Origin: Achromobacter sp.
GTDB taxonomy: Bacteria; Pseudomonadota; Gammaproteobacteria; Burkholderiales; Burkholderiaceae_B
NCBI GenBank assembly: GCA_003454835.1
Contig: DMTA01000069.1
Coordinates: forward strand, 1 to 7,469
Reading direction: 5' to 3'
Length of the DNA: 7,469 bases
Shown here: positions 1 through 6,075 of the stretch, in pieces
Numbering within the stretch: position 1 is the stretch's first letter
Layout: each line of letters starts with the position of its first letter
Translations under genes and position numbers: made by a program
Notes under the pieces: generated by a model
What the model was told of the DNA's origin: nothing
The model's input: only the letters and a program-made list of their open reading frames with translations
Databases searched by the model: none

Positions 1-1386
1 GCGCTGCCGGCGCCGGCGCCGGTGCTGGCCCTGCCCGCACCGACCATGTCGCCGCTGGCGGGTCTGGTCAAGTGGGCAAAGTCCAAGGACGGCGCGAATG
101 CGGGGGCGACTGGCGTGCTGACGCTGGTAGCGCTGTATGCGTCGGTCTCGGATTTGCGCAACGCGCAGGTCGTGCAGGACGCCAAGGCCGCGCGCAAGGC
201 ATGGTTCGGCATCACGTCGGGGGTGTTGGGCGTGGGCAGCGTGGCGATCGAAGTGACCGCGGGCGCGATCGGTGCACGCGTGGGCGCCAACACCGCCTTC
301 ACGATGAACCTGAAATTGAACATGCGCCTGACCGCCGTAAGGACGGCCGGCGCCGTGTTCGCGGCGGCGGCCACGTTCGTCGACGGCGCCAACAACGCGC
401 TGAATGCGATCGACCAGTACGATGTGAAGAACTACGAGTCGGGCAACGCCTATGCCACCTCATCCGTGTTTCTGCTGTTGTCCGGGCTGACCGGCGTGGC
501 CACCGCCCTCGTTTCGTTGGGCGGCGCATTCAGCACGGCCGGGGTGGTGGCGGGCGCGGGAGGCTTCGGCAGCGCGATGGTCGGCCTTACCAGCGGCGGC
601 ACGGTGCTGCTGGGCATTCCCGTGTGGGGATGGATTGCGCTGGGCCTGTGCCTTCTGGCTGCCGGGTTGTACTTCAAATTCTGGGGCGACAGCGCCAAGG
701 AAAGCGAACTGGAAATCTGGTTCACGCGTTGCTGCATGCGCTCCGCGCAGTTCTCGGACGTGAAGGATCGCGAACTCTATTCGACCCGGGAAGAGGAACT
801 TGAGGAGTTCAACTGGGCCGTGTTCGGCGTGCGCGTGATGCTGGAGTGGAAGGGCTTTAAGCAGGGGGAAATCTTTGGCCGCGATCGTCTGGTGCTGGAC
901 GTGGTGATGCCGGGCTATACCGAACACAGCGATTACGCATACATCCTGAAGCTCGTCGGACCGGGCATCAGCGTCATCGTGGCAAGCAAGGGATCTCCGC
1001 GCGCGACGGACCCGGATCTGCTGCCGCGTGGACCATCCGATATGCAATGGGTGCAGGGGCGCCCGCGCGAGGAGACCTGGGCCGACCGTGTGGATAACTA
1101 CGTTGACAATATGACCTCCCGCCCTGGGTGGGCGGATGCCTGGCGCTGGATACGCAAGGATCGCAGCCAATCCATCGAGTTCACCGCCAAGCCTTGGGAC
1201 GAGTCGGTTCAGTTCAATGTGAGCAGCGGCCGCGGGGTGCTGCGCACGGAGGTGCTGGTCGATGACGATATTTTCAATGAAGCGATCCTCAAAGTCGAAT
1301 ACTGGCCCGACCCGGACCGCATGCCCGACATCCGCTCGGTGCCCATGGGCCCCGGCGGTTCAAATCTTGTAAAAGCGACTAACTGA
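1..1386 (+). CDS. C-terminal part of a VasX/BTH_I2691-like type VI secretion effector (5' end outside window)
   Basis: The frame is open from the first base, so the start lies upstream; GTG at 22 and ATG at 46 are internal. The visible 461 residues begin with a Pro/Ala linker containing two ALPAP copies. They continue with about 200 residues rich in Ala, Gly and Val that form several hydrophobic helices (window bases about 105-170, 200-290, 340-400, 455-530, 540-690), the last ending in LYFKFWG. A soluble tail of about 230 residues rich in Trp, Asp and Arg follows. A hydrophobic helical bundle with a charged C-terminal domain is the architecture of colicin-like, pore-forming T6SS effectors of the VasX/BTH_I2691 group, which insert into the inner membrane of a competitor. 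The family call comes from recognising the overall layout and tail, not from a catalytic motif, and the diagnostic N-terminal region is missing. The next gene starts 12 bases later and looks like its immunity partner. Alternative: another large membrane-associated protein of unknown role. Confidence 0.6.
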   Translation, partial: ALPAPAPVLALPAPTMSPLAGLVKWAKSKDGANAGATGVLTLVALYASVSDLRNAQVVQDAKAARKAWFGITSGVLGVGSVAIEVTAGAIGARVGANTAFTMNLKLNMRLTAVRTAGAVFAAAATFVDGANNALNAIDQYDVKNYESGNAYATSSVFLLLSGLTGVATALVSLGGAFSTAGVVAGAGGFGSAMVGLTSGGTVLLGIPVWGWIALGLCLLAAGLYFKFWGDSAKESELEIWFTRCCMRSAQFSDVKDRELYSTREEELEEFNWAVFGVRVMLEWKGFKQGEIFGRDRLVLDVVMPGYTEHSDYAYILKLVGPGISVIVASKGSPRATDPDLLPRGPSDMQWVQGRPREETWADRVDNYVDNMTSRPGWADAWRWIRKDRSQSIEFTAKPWDESVQFNVSSGRGVLRTEVLVDDDIFNEAILKVEYWPDPDRMPDIRSVPMGPGGSNLVKATN

Positions 1387-1398
1387 CAAGGCGCACGC

Positions 1399-2007
1399 AT
1401 GAACAGCAACGAACGGATCCCGGTGTCGGTCTATACGCGATGGCACCAGTTGTCGGTGCCCCTGGCGTTCGCACTGGCGGCGGGCAGCTTCATGCTCGTG
1501 ATCTTCAACCGCGGGCCGATCGGCCTGGCTGCCGTGCTTGCCGTGCTGGGCCTTCTCGTGCCGCCGCTGGTGGCGTTCAGGGGATTCCCCACGCGCAATG
1601 ACGTCAAGGTGACGGCCGAGGGGCTGGAGTTTTCGCGCCGCAAGCCCATCGCCTTCGGCGAGCTGTCCAGTTGGGGCACGGACGATTATCTCAAGCTGGT
1701 CCGGCCCGGCCTGCCAACCCTGCTGGTCAGCGCGGTGGACCTGCCCCGGCGCGAACGTCTGTTGCGCGAATTCGAGCAGGCATTGACGGCGTGGCAAAAG
1801 CGCCAGCCGGCCGGCACGCAGGCCGCGCGCCGCACGCATTTCTATGGGTCCACCGGGGGGCGTCTGGTCGGCTTGGGAATCACCGCTCTGGGCGCGGGAT
1901 CGGCCATCATGGCGCTGAACCTGCGCGAGCCATCGGTGTCGCTGGCCATCGTCGGCGGGCTGGGGGCGTTGTTCGGGCTGGCGATGGTGTTCGGCCGGCG
2001 TGGGTAA
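1399..2007 (+). CDS. Four-helix membrane protein, probable immunity partner of the upstream effector
   Basis: This 202-residue protein starts at ATG 1399, with an AAGG ribosome-binding site at 1388-1391, seven bases upstream. Only 12 bases separate it from the preceding stop, so the two genes are probably co-transcribed. Hydrophobic segments lie at about residues 19-37, 40-60, 154-174 and 178-198: two hairpin pairs flanking a soluble middle of about 90 residues (66-150) that has a strand-rich start (NDVKVTAEGLEFSRRK) and a charged helix (LPRRERLLREFEQAL). I recognise no named family. Small polytopic inner-membrane proteins encoded directly after pore-forming T6SS effectors or colicins are typically their immunity proteins, protecting the producer membrane. 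That role is inferred here from position and topology only. A structural or unrelated membrane role is possible. Confidence 0.65.
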   Translation: MNSNERIPVSVYTRWHQLSVPLAFALAAGSFMLVIFNRGPIGLAAVLAVLGLLVPPLVAFRGFPTRNDVKVTAEGLEFSRRKPIAFGELSSWGTDDYLKLVRPGLPTLLVSAVDLPRRERLLREFEQALTAWQKRQPAGTQAARRTHFYGSTGGRLVGLGITALGAGSAIMALNLREPSVSLAIVGGLGALFGLAMVFGRRG

Positions 2008-2036
2008 CACGCGCTGAGAGCCCGCGAAGGCGTGGC

Positions 2037-2402
2037 TTACGGGGCCGCCGGTTCACCGTCCGAATGAGAGAAGGCGACGCTGATCGACGTGTTGGACGTC
2101 AGGCGCAAGGTCACGTCAGGTGGCGGGTGAACTGTGGCGCCAGCCGCCTGGGCGGAGGTCCATATCAACCCCAGCAACGGCACCGCCGCCGTTACCAGAT
2201 CGCCCATCCCGGGCGCAGGATTGAGCGGAGCACGCACCACCACGCTGCTCATGCCGGCGTCGCGGCACAAGGCCTGGAGGCGGGTGACGGCGAGTTCCAG
2301 GTCGTCGATATTTTCCAGGAAGAAATCCGTTTTTGCGCCGCACAAGCGGGCGAGCGCGTCGCCGGCCATCCTGTTGAAAAAGTAGGTGCGCGCCACGGTC
2401 AT
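2037..2402 (-). CDS. Hypothetical protein, 121 residues
   Basis: I do not recognise this protein. The start ATG at 2402 is chosen because GGAG lies six bases upstream; in-frame ATGs at 2414 and 2426 have no good ribosome-binding site, and the frame stays open further upstream without a credible start. The product begins MTVARTYFFN, continues through a charged helical stretch (about 27-48, FFLENIDDLELAVTRLQALC), a beta-like VVVRAPL, a hydrophobic segment (about 66-88, GMGDLVTAAVPLLGLIWTSA) and a Ser/Thr-rich end. There is no signal peptide. The hydrophobic segment is short and may be a buried helix rather than a membrane span. It converges on the membrane-protein gene to its left with a 29-base gap and is divergent from the OmpA-family gene. 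Reality is supported by the ribosome-binding site and by the lack of a better gene on the other strand. Confidence 0.65.
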   Translation of the reverse strand: MTVARTYFFNRMAGDALARLCGAKTDFFLENIDDLELAVTRLQALCRDAGMSSVVVRAPLNPAPGMGDLVTAAVPLLGLIWTSAQAAGATVHPPPDVTLRLTSNTSISVAFSHSDGEPAAP

Positions 2403-2535
2403 GGGGTTCTCCATCGGAAGCGCCATCTTAGCGTTGGCCGCGTACAAAATGTTGCCCGGCGCCCCATTTCGCCTTGCTAGCATGATCCACGCCGGAATGA
2501 TCCGGTATCTGGATGGATGGACAGTGGAGGTTGCC
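2403..2535. other. Divergent intergenic region
   Basis: These 133 bases separate the leftward hypothetical gene from the rightward OmpA-family gene and must hold both promoters. TGATCC occurs twice in direct orientation (about 2481-2486 and 2496-2501), 15 bp apart, in front of the OmpA-family gene. I found no pair of -35 and -10 boxes good enough to call in either direction. Confidence 0.4.
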
Positions 2536-3183
2536 ATGAACTCAAGAAGAACACTCAACCGGATCGCCGTGCTTGCGGCGGCGGGCGCCTTGATGGCCGG
2601 TTGCGCGACGCAACAGCAAACGAATACCGCTGTCGGAACGGGCGCGGGCGCGGCGTTGGGCGCGGGCATTGGCGCGCTGATCGGGCACGGCAAGGGGGCA
2701 GCGATCGGCGCCGGCATCGGGGCGGTGGCGGGCGGCCTGGTGGGCTACAACTGGAAGGTCGTGAAGGATGATGTGCAGAAATCCGGCGCCTCGTCGCTGG
2801 GCATTGACGTCGTCGAAATGCCCGACGGCAGCCTGAAGGTCAATATTCCGAGCGGCGTGTCGTTCGACACGGACAAGACGCAGCTCAAGCCGGCGCTGCT
2901 GCCGGTGCTGGACAGCGTGGCGCGTTCGCTGAATCAGCATCCTGAGCTGCGGGCCAAGGTGGTCGGCCATACCGATAGCACCGGCGCGCTGGCGCACAAT
3001 CAGACGCTGTCGGTGAACCGCGCCAAGAGCGTGACGGATTACCTGGCCAAGCAGGGCGTGGCCGGCACGCGTCTGTCGGTGGAAGGCCGGGGCCCGAATG
3101 ATCCGATCGGCGACAATGCGACCGCCGAAGGGCGCGCGCTGAACCGGCGCGTGGAGATCTACCTGTACGCGGTCCAGCAGTAA
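2536..3183 (+). CDS. OmpA-family peptidoglycan-binding lipoprotein with glycine zipper
   Basis: This 215-residue outer-membrane lipoprotein starts at ATG 2536, with GTGGAGG at 2524-2530, five bases upstream. The open frame continues 5' to 2386, but that part runs antisense through the start of the neighbouring gene and delays the signal peptide. Residues 1-22 form a lipoprotein signal (basic NSRRTLNR, hydrophobic core, then LMAGC), so Cys23 would be lipidated. Residues 32-71 are a glycine zipper (repeated GAGIG/GAxxG) that probably packs as paired helices in a membrane. Residues 102-213 are an OmpA C-terminal domain with GHTDSTG at 144-150, LSVNRA at 158-163 and GRALNRRVE at 199-207. Asp147 and Arg162, 15 residues apart, match the two residues that bind diaminopimelate in OmpA-like domains. 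The protein probably tethers the outer membrane to peptidoglycan, as do YiaD-type proteins. A strong terminator follows, so it is probably monocistronic. Confidence 0.9.
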   Translation: MNSRRTLNRIAVLAAAGALMAGCATQQQTNTAVGTGAGAALGAGIGALIGHGKGAAIGAGIGAVAGGLVGYNWKVVKDDVQKSGASSLGIDVVEMPDGSLKVNIPSGVSFDTDKTQLKPALLPVLDSVARSLNQHPELRAKVVGHTDSTGALAHNQTLSVNRAKSVTDYLAKQGVAGTRLSVEGRGPNDPIGDNATAEGRALNRRVEIYLYAVQQ

Positions 3184-3206
3184 GCGCGGGCGCGTAATTT
3201 GCTGTC

Positions 3207-3241
3207 AGGCGGCTGGCGCGATGCGCCGCCGCCTTTTCTTT
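3207..3241 (+). terminator. Rho-independent terminator after the OmpA-family gene
   Basis: GGCGGC (3208-3213), a bulged T, then GGCGC (3215-3219), a GAT loop, GCGCC (3223-3227) and GCCGCC (3228-3233) form an 11-pair G/C stem with one bulge. It is followed by TTTTCTTT (3234-3241). An extra A-U pair (3207/3234) extends the base. It lies 24 bases after the stop at 3183 and ends directly before the ribosome-binding site of the next gene. Confidence 0.88.
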
Positions 3242-3253
3242 ACGGAGTCTGAC

Positions 3254-3580
3254 ATGAGCGATTTTCCCCCCGCCCGCATTGGCACCGATACCGCGATTGC
3301 CGCGCTCACCGGCTGGCAGGCCGTGGCCGAGCGCGATGCCATCGAAAAGCGCTACCGCTTTCCCAACTTCAATGCCGCGTTCGGCTTCATGGCGCGCGTG
3401 GCGATGTTCGCGGAAAAGCTGAATCATCATCCCGAATGGACCAACGTCTATAACCGCGTGGACGTGACGCTGACCACGCATGACGCCGGCGGCGTGACCG
3501 AGTTGGACGTGCGGATGGCGCAGTTCATGGACGAAGCCGCCGAGCACGCGGGCGCGACGGCGCCCAAGGCGCAGGCCTGA
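3254..3580 (+). CDS. phhB: Pterin-4a-carbinolamine dehydratase
   Basis: This 108-residue protein dehydrates 4a-hydroxytetrahydropterin to quinonoid dihydropterin, regenerating the pterin cofactor after phenylalanine hydroxylase turnover. The signature is clear: E54-x3-H58-H59-P60-E61-W62, then Y66, H76 in TTH and D85. This is the family pattern of a catalytic histidine pair followed by Pro and a later His. The N-terminal half has GWQ at 20-22 and the aromatic-rich [14 protein letters not shown] helix at 33-46, also typical. Length matches the family. The start ATG 3254 is set by ACGGAG at 3242-3247, six bases upstream. No phenylalanine hydroxylase gene (phhA) is visible here, so its partner is elsewhere or its role is general pterin salvage. 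It sits 12 bases after a strong terminator, leaving little room for a promoter of its own. Confidence 0.93.
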   Translation: MSDFPPARIGTDTAIAALTGWQAVAERDAIEKRYRFPNFNAAFGFMARVAMFAEKLNHHPEWTNVYNRVDVTLTTHDAGGVTELDVRMAQFMDEAAEHAGATAPKAQA

Positions 3581-3598
3581 ACGCAGCTGCCGCCGCGC

Positions 3599-4054
3599 TC
3601 AGTCCGCGGCGTCGCCGGCCTCGGCTTGCAGATGGCCGATCATGCGGTCGAGCATGTCGCCGAACTGTTGCTGTTCGTCGGCGGTCAGGCAGCCGAAGAT
3701 CTCCTCGTTGCGGCGCGCAATGAGGTCGACAATGCGGCGGTACTGCGTCATGCCCTCGGCGGTGGGCGCCAGCACCACGCCGCGTCCGTCTGCCGCCGAC
3801 ACTGTTTTTTCCACCAGGCCGCGATCGACCAGCGCCTGCGCGGAGCGGCTGGCCTGGCCCTTGTTGAGGTTGGCGGCGCGCGCCAGATCATTGACCGAGA
3901 GCGGCGCAAACCGGCCGATGGCGGCCAGGCAGCGCGCCTCGCCCAGGGGAATGTCGCAGTCCTTAAGGTAGGCCCGATTCGTGTCCCGGTCCGTGATCTT
4001 GTTGAGCACGTGCAGGCGGTAGGTGAGGAATCGTTCCAGAGGGGGCGTTTTCAC
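3599..4054 (-). CDS. MarR-family transcriptional regulator
   Basis: This 151-residue dimeric winged-helix regulator is the last gene of a three-gene operon. GTG at 4054 is chosen because it forms a GTGA overlap with the stop of the upstream gene (translational coupling). The frame extends to 4171 but holds no in-frame ATG, and that extension runs through the upstream coding sequence. The winged helix covers residues 51-101: PLSVNDLARAANLNKGQASR as helix 2 and recognition helix 3, ALVDRGLVEK as the following helix, and a wing around ADGRG (88-92). Helices at 3-30 and 102-143 form the dimerisation arms. MarR proteins usually repress nearby genes and are released by small aromatic ligands. The obvious target is the operon promoter at 5930-5977, which would give autoregulation. 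The natural ligand may be the substrate of the hydroxylase encoded first. Confidence 0.88.
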   Translation of the reverse strand: MKTPPLERFLTYRLHVLNKITDRDTNRAYLKDCDIPLGEARCLAAIGRFAPLSVNDLARAANLNKGQASRSAQALVDRGLVEKTVSAADGRGVVLAPTAEGMTQYRRIVDLIARRNEEIFGCLTADEQQQFGDMLDRMIGHLQAEAGDAAD

Positions 4055-4293
4055 GTCGGGCGGGCGGGATCTGCGCCCGCGGAAGATGAGGCCGGATAGT
4101 TTGCCATAGCGCCGTCTTCCAGACTGGCGGCTTCGGCCTGCGCCAGCAGCGCCAGGGCATCCTGCGCGCAAGGCAGGCGGCTCAGCAACGACAATCCGAG
4201 TATCGACAGAAAGAGCGGCGCACGCGCTTCGCCCACGCGCGTCAGCGCCTGCGCCATGCTGGTGTAGACCTGGTCCAGTGATTCGTTGTTCAT
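4051..4293 (-). CDS. Small DUF2783-like protein
   Basis: This 80-residue protein is encoded between the hydroxylase and the MarR gene. Its ATG (4293) overlaps the hydroxylase stop as ATGA, and its TGA (4051-4053) overlaps the MarR start as GTGA, so all three are translationally coupled. Residues 6-56 are helical and amphipathic (LDQVYTSMAQALTRV, then APLFLSILGLSLLSRL, then DALALLAQAEAA). The tail after residue 58 is Ala/Ser/Pro-rich and probably disordered. The helical part resembles DUF2783, small proteins of unknown function often encoded beside FAD-dependent aromatic hydroxylases; this is recalled from pattern and context. A role as helper or stabiliser of the hydroxylase is plausible but not shown. 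Confidence 0.75.
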   Translation of the reverse strand: MNNESLDQVYTSMAQALTRVGEARAPLFLSILGLSLLSRLPCAQDALALLAQAEAASLEDGAMANYPASSSAGADPARPT

Positions 4294-5915
4294 GCTTGGC
4301 CTTTCGAGGTGGCGTTCAAGTGCAGCGAGGGGTAGTAGGGCGCCAGCGCGGCCCGCAGTTCATCGGCGGCGGGCGCGATCCAACGGCCCAGCACGTAGCC
4401 GTCCGGACGGAGCAGGTAGACCGCGCCTGTCTGATTGCCGTATTGCGCGGCAAGCTGCCCGTGCGGGTCGGTCAGGCCGTCGTCGCCCGCGCGCAGCACG
4501 CGCAACGGATGCGGCGCGTTTTGCGTGTCCGCGGCCAGCCTGTCCAGCTCTTCCGACAACGCTACATCGGGCGCAATGGTCAGCGCGACGAAGCCCGCGC
4601 CAAAGCTGGCGGTCAGGTATTGCGGGGTATTGCCATCCTGCAGCAGCGCGTCAGGCGCGGGTTGGCCGGGCGCCGCGGCCGGGCCGGCTTCTGGCGCGCG
4701 ATCCTCGCGGTTCAGGGGCGAAGCGTCATAGGAGATGGGCGCGGACTGGCGCGGATTGATGAGCGATCGCACGCGATCGTCCACCAAGGCCAGGCGCAGC
4801 GCGGCCTCGCGCATGAGCCGGAAGCCGAAATCAGGCGGCGCCATGAATTCCGTGCTTTTGGCGCCGTAGGCAAGGTTCTGCCGCGTGGCATGAACGCGTT
4901 CGATGCTGTAGCTGTCCAGCAGGGTATCGGGCGACTGGCCCTTCAGCACCCACGCCAGCTTCCAGGCCAGGTTGCCGGCGTCGTCCAGTCCGGAGTTCAG
5001 GCCGCGCACGCCGAAGATCGGCACCAGATGGCCCGCGTCGCCCGCGAACAGCACACGGCCGTGGCGGTAGCGGTCCAGTGTCAGGCACTTGGCGTTGTAG
5101 ATGGAGATCCAGAGCGGCTTCCAGGGCGCGGTCTCACCGATCATGTCCAGATGGCTCCGCACGCGCGGCAGCACATTTTCCGGCTTGACGGCTTCGTCGG
5201 GATCTTCATCGTCGCGGATCTGGTAGTCGACACGCCACACGTTGCCGGGCTGGCGGTGCATCAGCAGCGTGGACCCGGGATTGGACGGCGGGTCGAACCA
5301 CGCCAGGCGCTCGACGGGCCGTTGCGATTCCTGTTCGATATCGACGATGACGTAGCGGCCTTCGTACTGCATGCCCTCCAGTTTCAGGCCCATGGCTTCG
5401 CGGACGGTGCTGCGGCCGCCGTCGCAGGCGACGAGCCAATCGGTGCGCACGGTCTGGCGGACGCCGTCCGCCTCCACCTCGACCGATACGCCGTCCGGAC
5501 CGGGTTGCACGTCCGTGACGCGCGCGGACCACGCCAGCTTGGCGAGGTCGGGATGGCGCTGCATGGCCTGGTGCGCGAATTCCTCGACGTGATACTGCTG
5601 GATGTTCACCATCGGCGCGTAACGCTGCAGGGGGTCGTGCGGCATCTGGAAGTGCAGGACCTCGCGGTCGCGGAAGTAGCTGCGGCCGCCGGTCCACGCG
5701 AGCCCGGTGTCGATCAGCGGTTTGTCGGCGCCGGCCCAGCTCAGGATCTCCTGCGACCGGCGCGACATGCAGATGGCGCGGCTGCCGCTGCAGTAGCCTT
5801 CATCGGCCTCAAGGGTGAGCGAGGCGATGCCGTACTCCGCGAGCAGGGCGGCCAGGGTCAGACCGACCGGACCGCCGCCGGCGATCAGGACGGGAACGTG
5901 CGATGGGAGTGTCAT
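4290..5915 (-). CDS. FAD-dependent aromatic hydroxylase (MhpA / phenol hydroxylase-like)
   Basis: This 541-residue group A flavoprotein monooxygenase is the first gene of the operon. Start ATG 5915 has GGAG five bases upstream, and the dinucleotide-binding fold begins at once. The FAD motif GGGPVG is at 13-18, the DG motif (ACDGGRST) at 163-170 and the GD motif (LFAGDAGH, then RGLNSGLDDAGNLAWKLA) at 289-321. The region from about 420 to 525 resembles the thioredoxin-like C-terminal domain of phenol hydroxylase/MhpA enzymes (VYLLRPDGYVLGRW at 499-512). Such enzymes use NAD(P)H and O2 to hydroxylate an aromatic ring, usually one that already carries a hydroxyl; the domain order resembles 3-(3-hydroxyphenyl)propionate hydroxylase. 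No ring-cleavage dioxygenase or other catabolic gene is next to it, so the substrate is unknown. Co-transcription with a MarR gene suggests induction by an aromatic compound. Confidence 0.9.
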   Translation of the reverse strand: MTLPSHVPVLIAGGGPVGLTLAALLAEYGIASLTLEADEGYCSGSRAICMSRRSQEILSWAGADKPLIDTGLAWTGGRSYFRDREVLHFQMPHDPLQRYAPMVNIQQYHVEEFAHQAMQRHPDLAKLAWSARVTDVQPGPDGVSVEVEADGVRQTVRTDWLVACDGGRSTVREAMGLKLEGMQYEGRYVIVDIEQESQRPVERLAWFDPPSNPGSTLLMHRQPGNVWRVDYQIRDDEDPDEAVKPENVLPRVRSHLDMIGETAPWKPLWISIYNAKCLTLDRYRHGRVLFAGDAGHLVPIFGVRGLNSGLDDAGNLAWKLAWVLKGQSPDTLLDSYSIERVHATRQNLAYGAKSTEFMAPPDFGFRLMREAALRLALVDDRVRSLINPRQSAPISYDASPLNREDRAPEAGPAAAPGQPAPDALLQDGNTPQYLTASFGAGFVALTIAPDVALSEELDRLAADTQNAPHPLRVLRAGDDGLTDPHGQLAAQYGNQTGAVYLLRPDGYVLGRWIAPAADELRAALAPYYPSLHLNATSKGQA

Positions 5916-5929
5916 GCCGTCTCCAGAAT

Positions 5930-5977
5930 TTGGTTGTTTGCGCAACTATATGCTTGGTATGTTGCGCGCGCAACCAA
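5930..5977 (-). promoter_or_regulatory. Promoter of the hydroxylase operon with two inverted 17-bp operators
   Basis: On the + strand 5930-5946 reads TTGGTTGTTTGCGCAAC. The reverse complement of 5961-5977 reads TTGGTTGCGCGCGCAAC. The two 17-bp copies agree at 14 positions, are inverted to each other and lie 31 bp centre to centre, about three helical turns. The right copy contains a perfect 14-bp palindrome, GTTGCGCGCGCAAC (5961-5974); the left contains TTGCGCAA (5938-5945). On the - strand a -10 TATAGT (5950-5945) lies 17 bp after a weak -35 TTGCGC (5973-5968). One repeat therefore covers the -10 and the expected start of transcription, and the other covers the -35. This fits repression by the MarR protein of the same operon; binding itself is inferred. 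Confidence 0.75.
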
Positions 5978-5990
5978 TTTTCGGAGACGA

Positions 5991-6016
5991 TAAAAAACCC
6001 GCCGGAGGGCGGGTTT
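5991..6016 (-). terminator. Rho-independent terminator of the DUF6776-like gene
   Basis: AAACCCGCC (5995-6003) and GGCGGGTTT (6008-6016) form a perfect 9-bp stem with a GGAG loop. On the - strand the stem is followed by a T run (T6 then A, 5997-5991). It lies 60 bases after the stop of the DUF6776-like gene (6076) and just before the hydroxylase operon promoter, so it separates the two units. A second small hairpin, CAGGCC-gggaag-GGCCTG (6027-6044), lies between the stop and this terminator and has no T run. Confidence 0.88.
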
Positions 6017-6075
6017 GGGGCCGGTTCAGGCCGGGAAGGGCCTGCAGCGGCGCATGCTTCAGTGCCGCACGTCTG

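Noticed and set aside
1..25. GCCGGC/GGCGCC repeats at the left edge as a possible structured DNA element
   Set aside because: They are explained by Pro/Ala codons of the linker in the open frame.
460..1170. A 236-codon open frame on the - strand opposite the effector gene
   Set aside because: It is His/Arg/Ala-rich without recognisable domains and is a composition shadow of the + strand gene.
2008..2036. CACGC...GCGTG inverted repeat between the two convergent genes, as a shared terminator
   Set aside because: The arms are only 5 bp with a 17-base loop and there is no T run on either strand.
2386..2535. A 50-residue N-terminal extension of the OmpA-family protein
   Set aside because: It would bury the lipoprotein signal peptide inside the protein and overlap the divergent gene's start; the ribosome-binding site at 2524-2530 supports ATG 2536.
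2403..2717. A 5' extension of the leftward hypothetical gene to 226 residues
   Set aside because: The added part is antisense to the glycine zipper of the OmpA-family gene and reads as Pro/Ala repeats; the ribosome-binding site supports the start at 2402.
4055..4171. A longer MarR protein starting near 4171
   Set aside because: The added residues are Arg/Gly-rich, lie over the DUF2783-like gene and lack an ATG; the GTGA overlap gives a normal-length MarR protein.
4278..5993. A 571-codon open frame on the + strand opposite the hydroxylase
   Set aside because: Its product is Arg/Gly/Ala/Val-rich low-complexity sequence without domains. It mirrors the codon bias of the real gene on the other strand, which has complete FAD motifs and proper overlaps.
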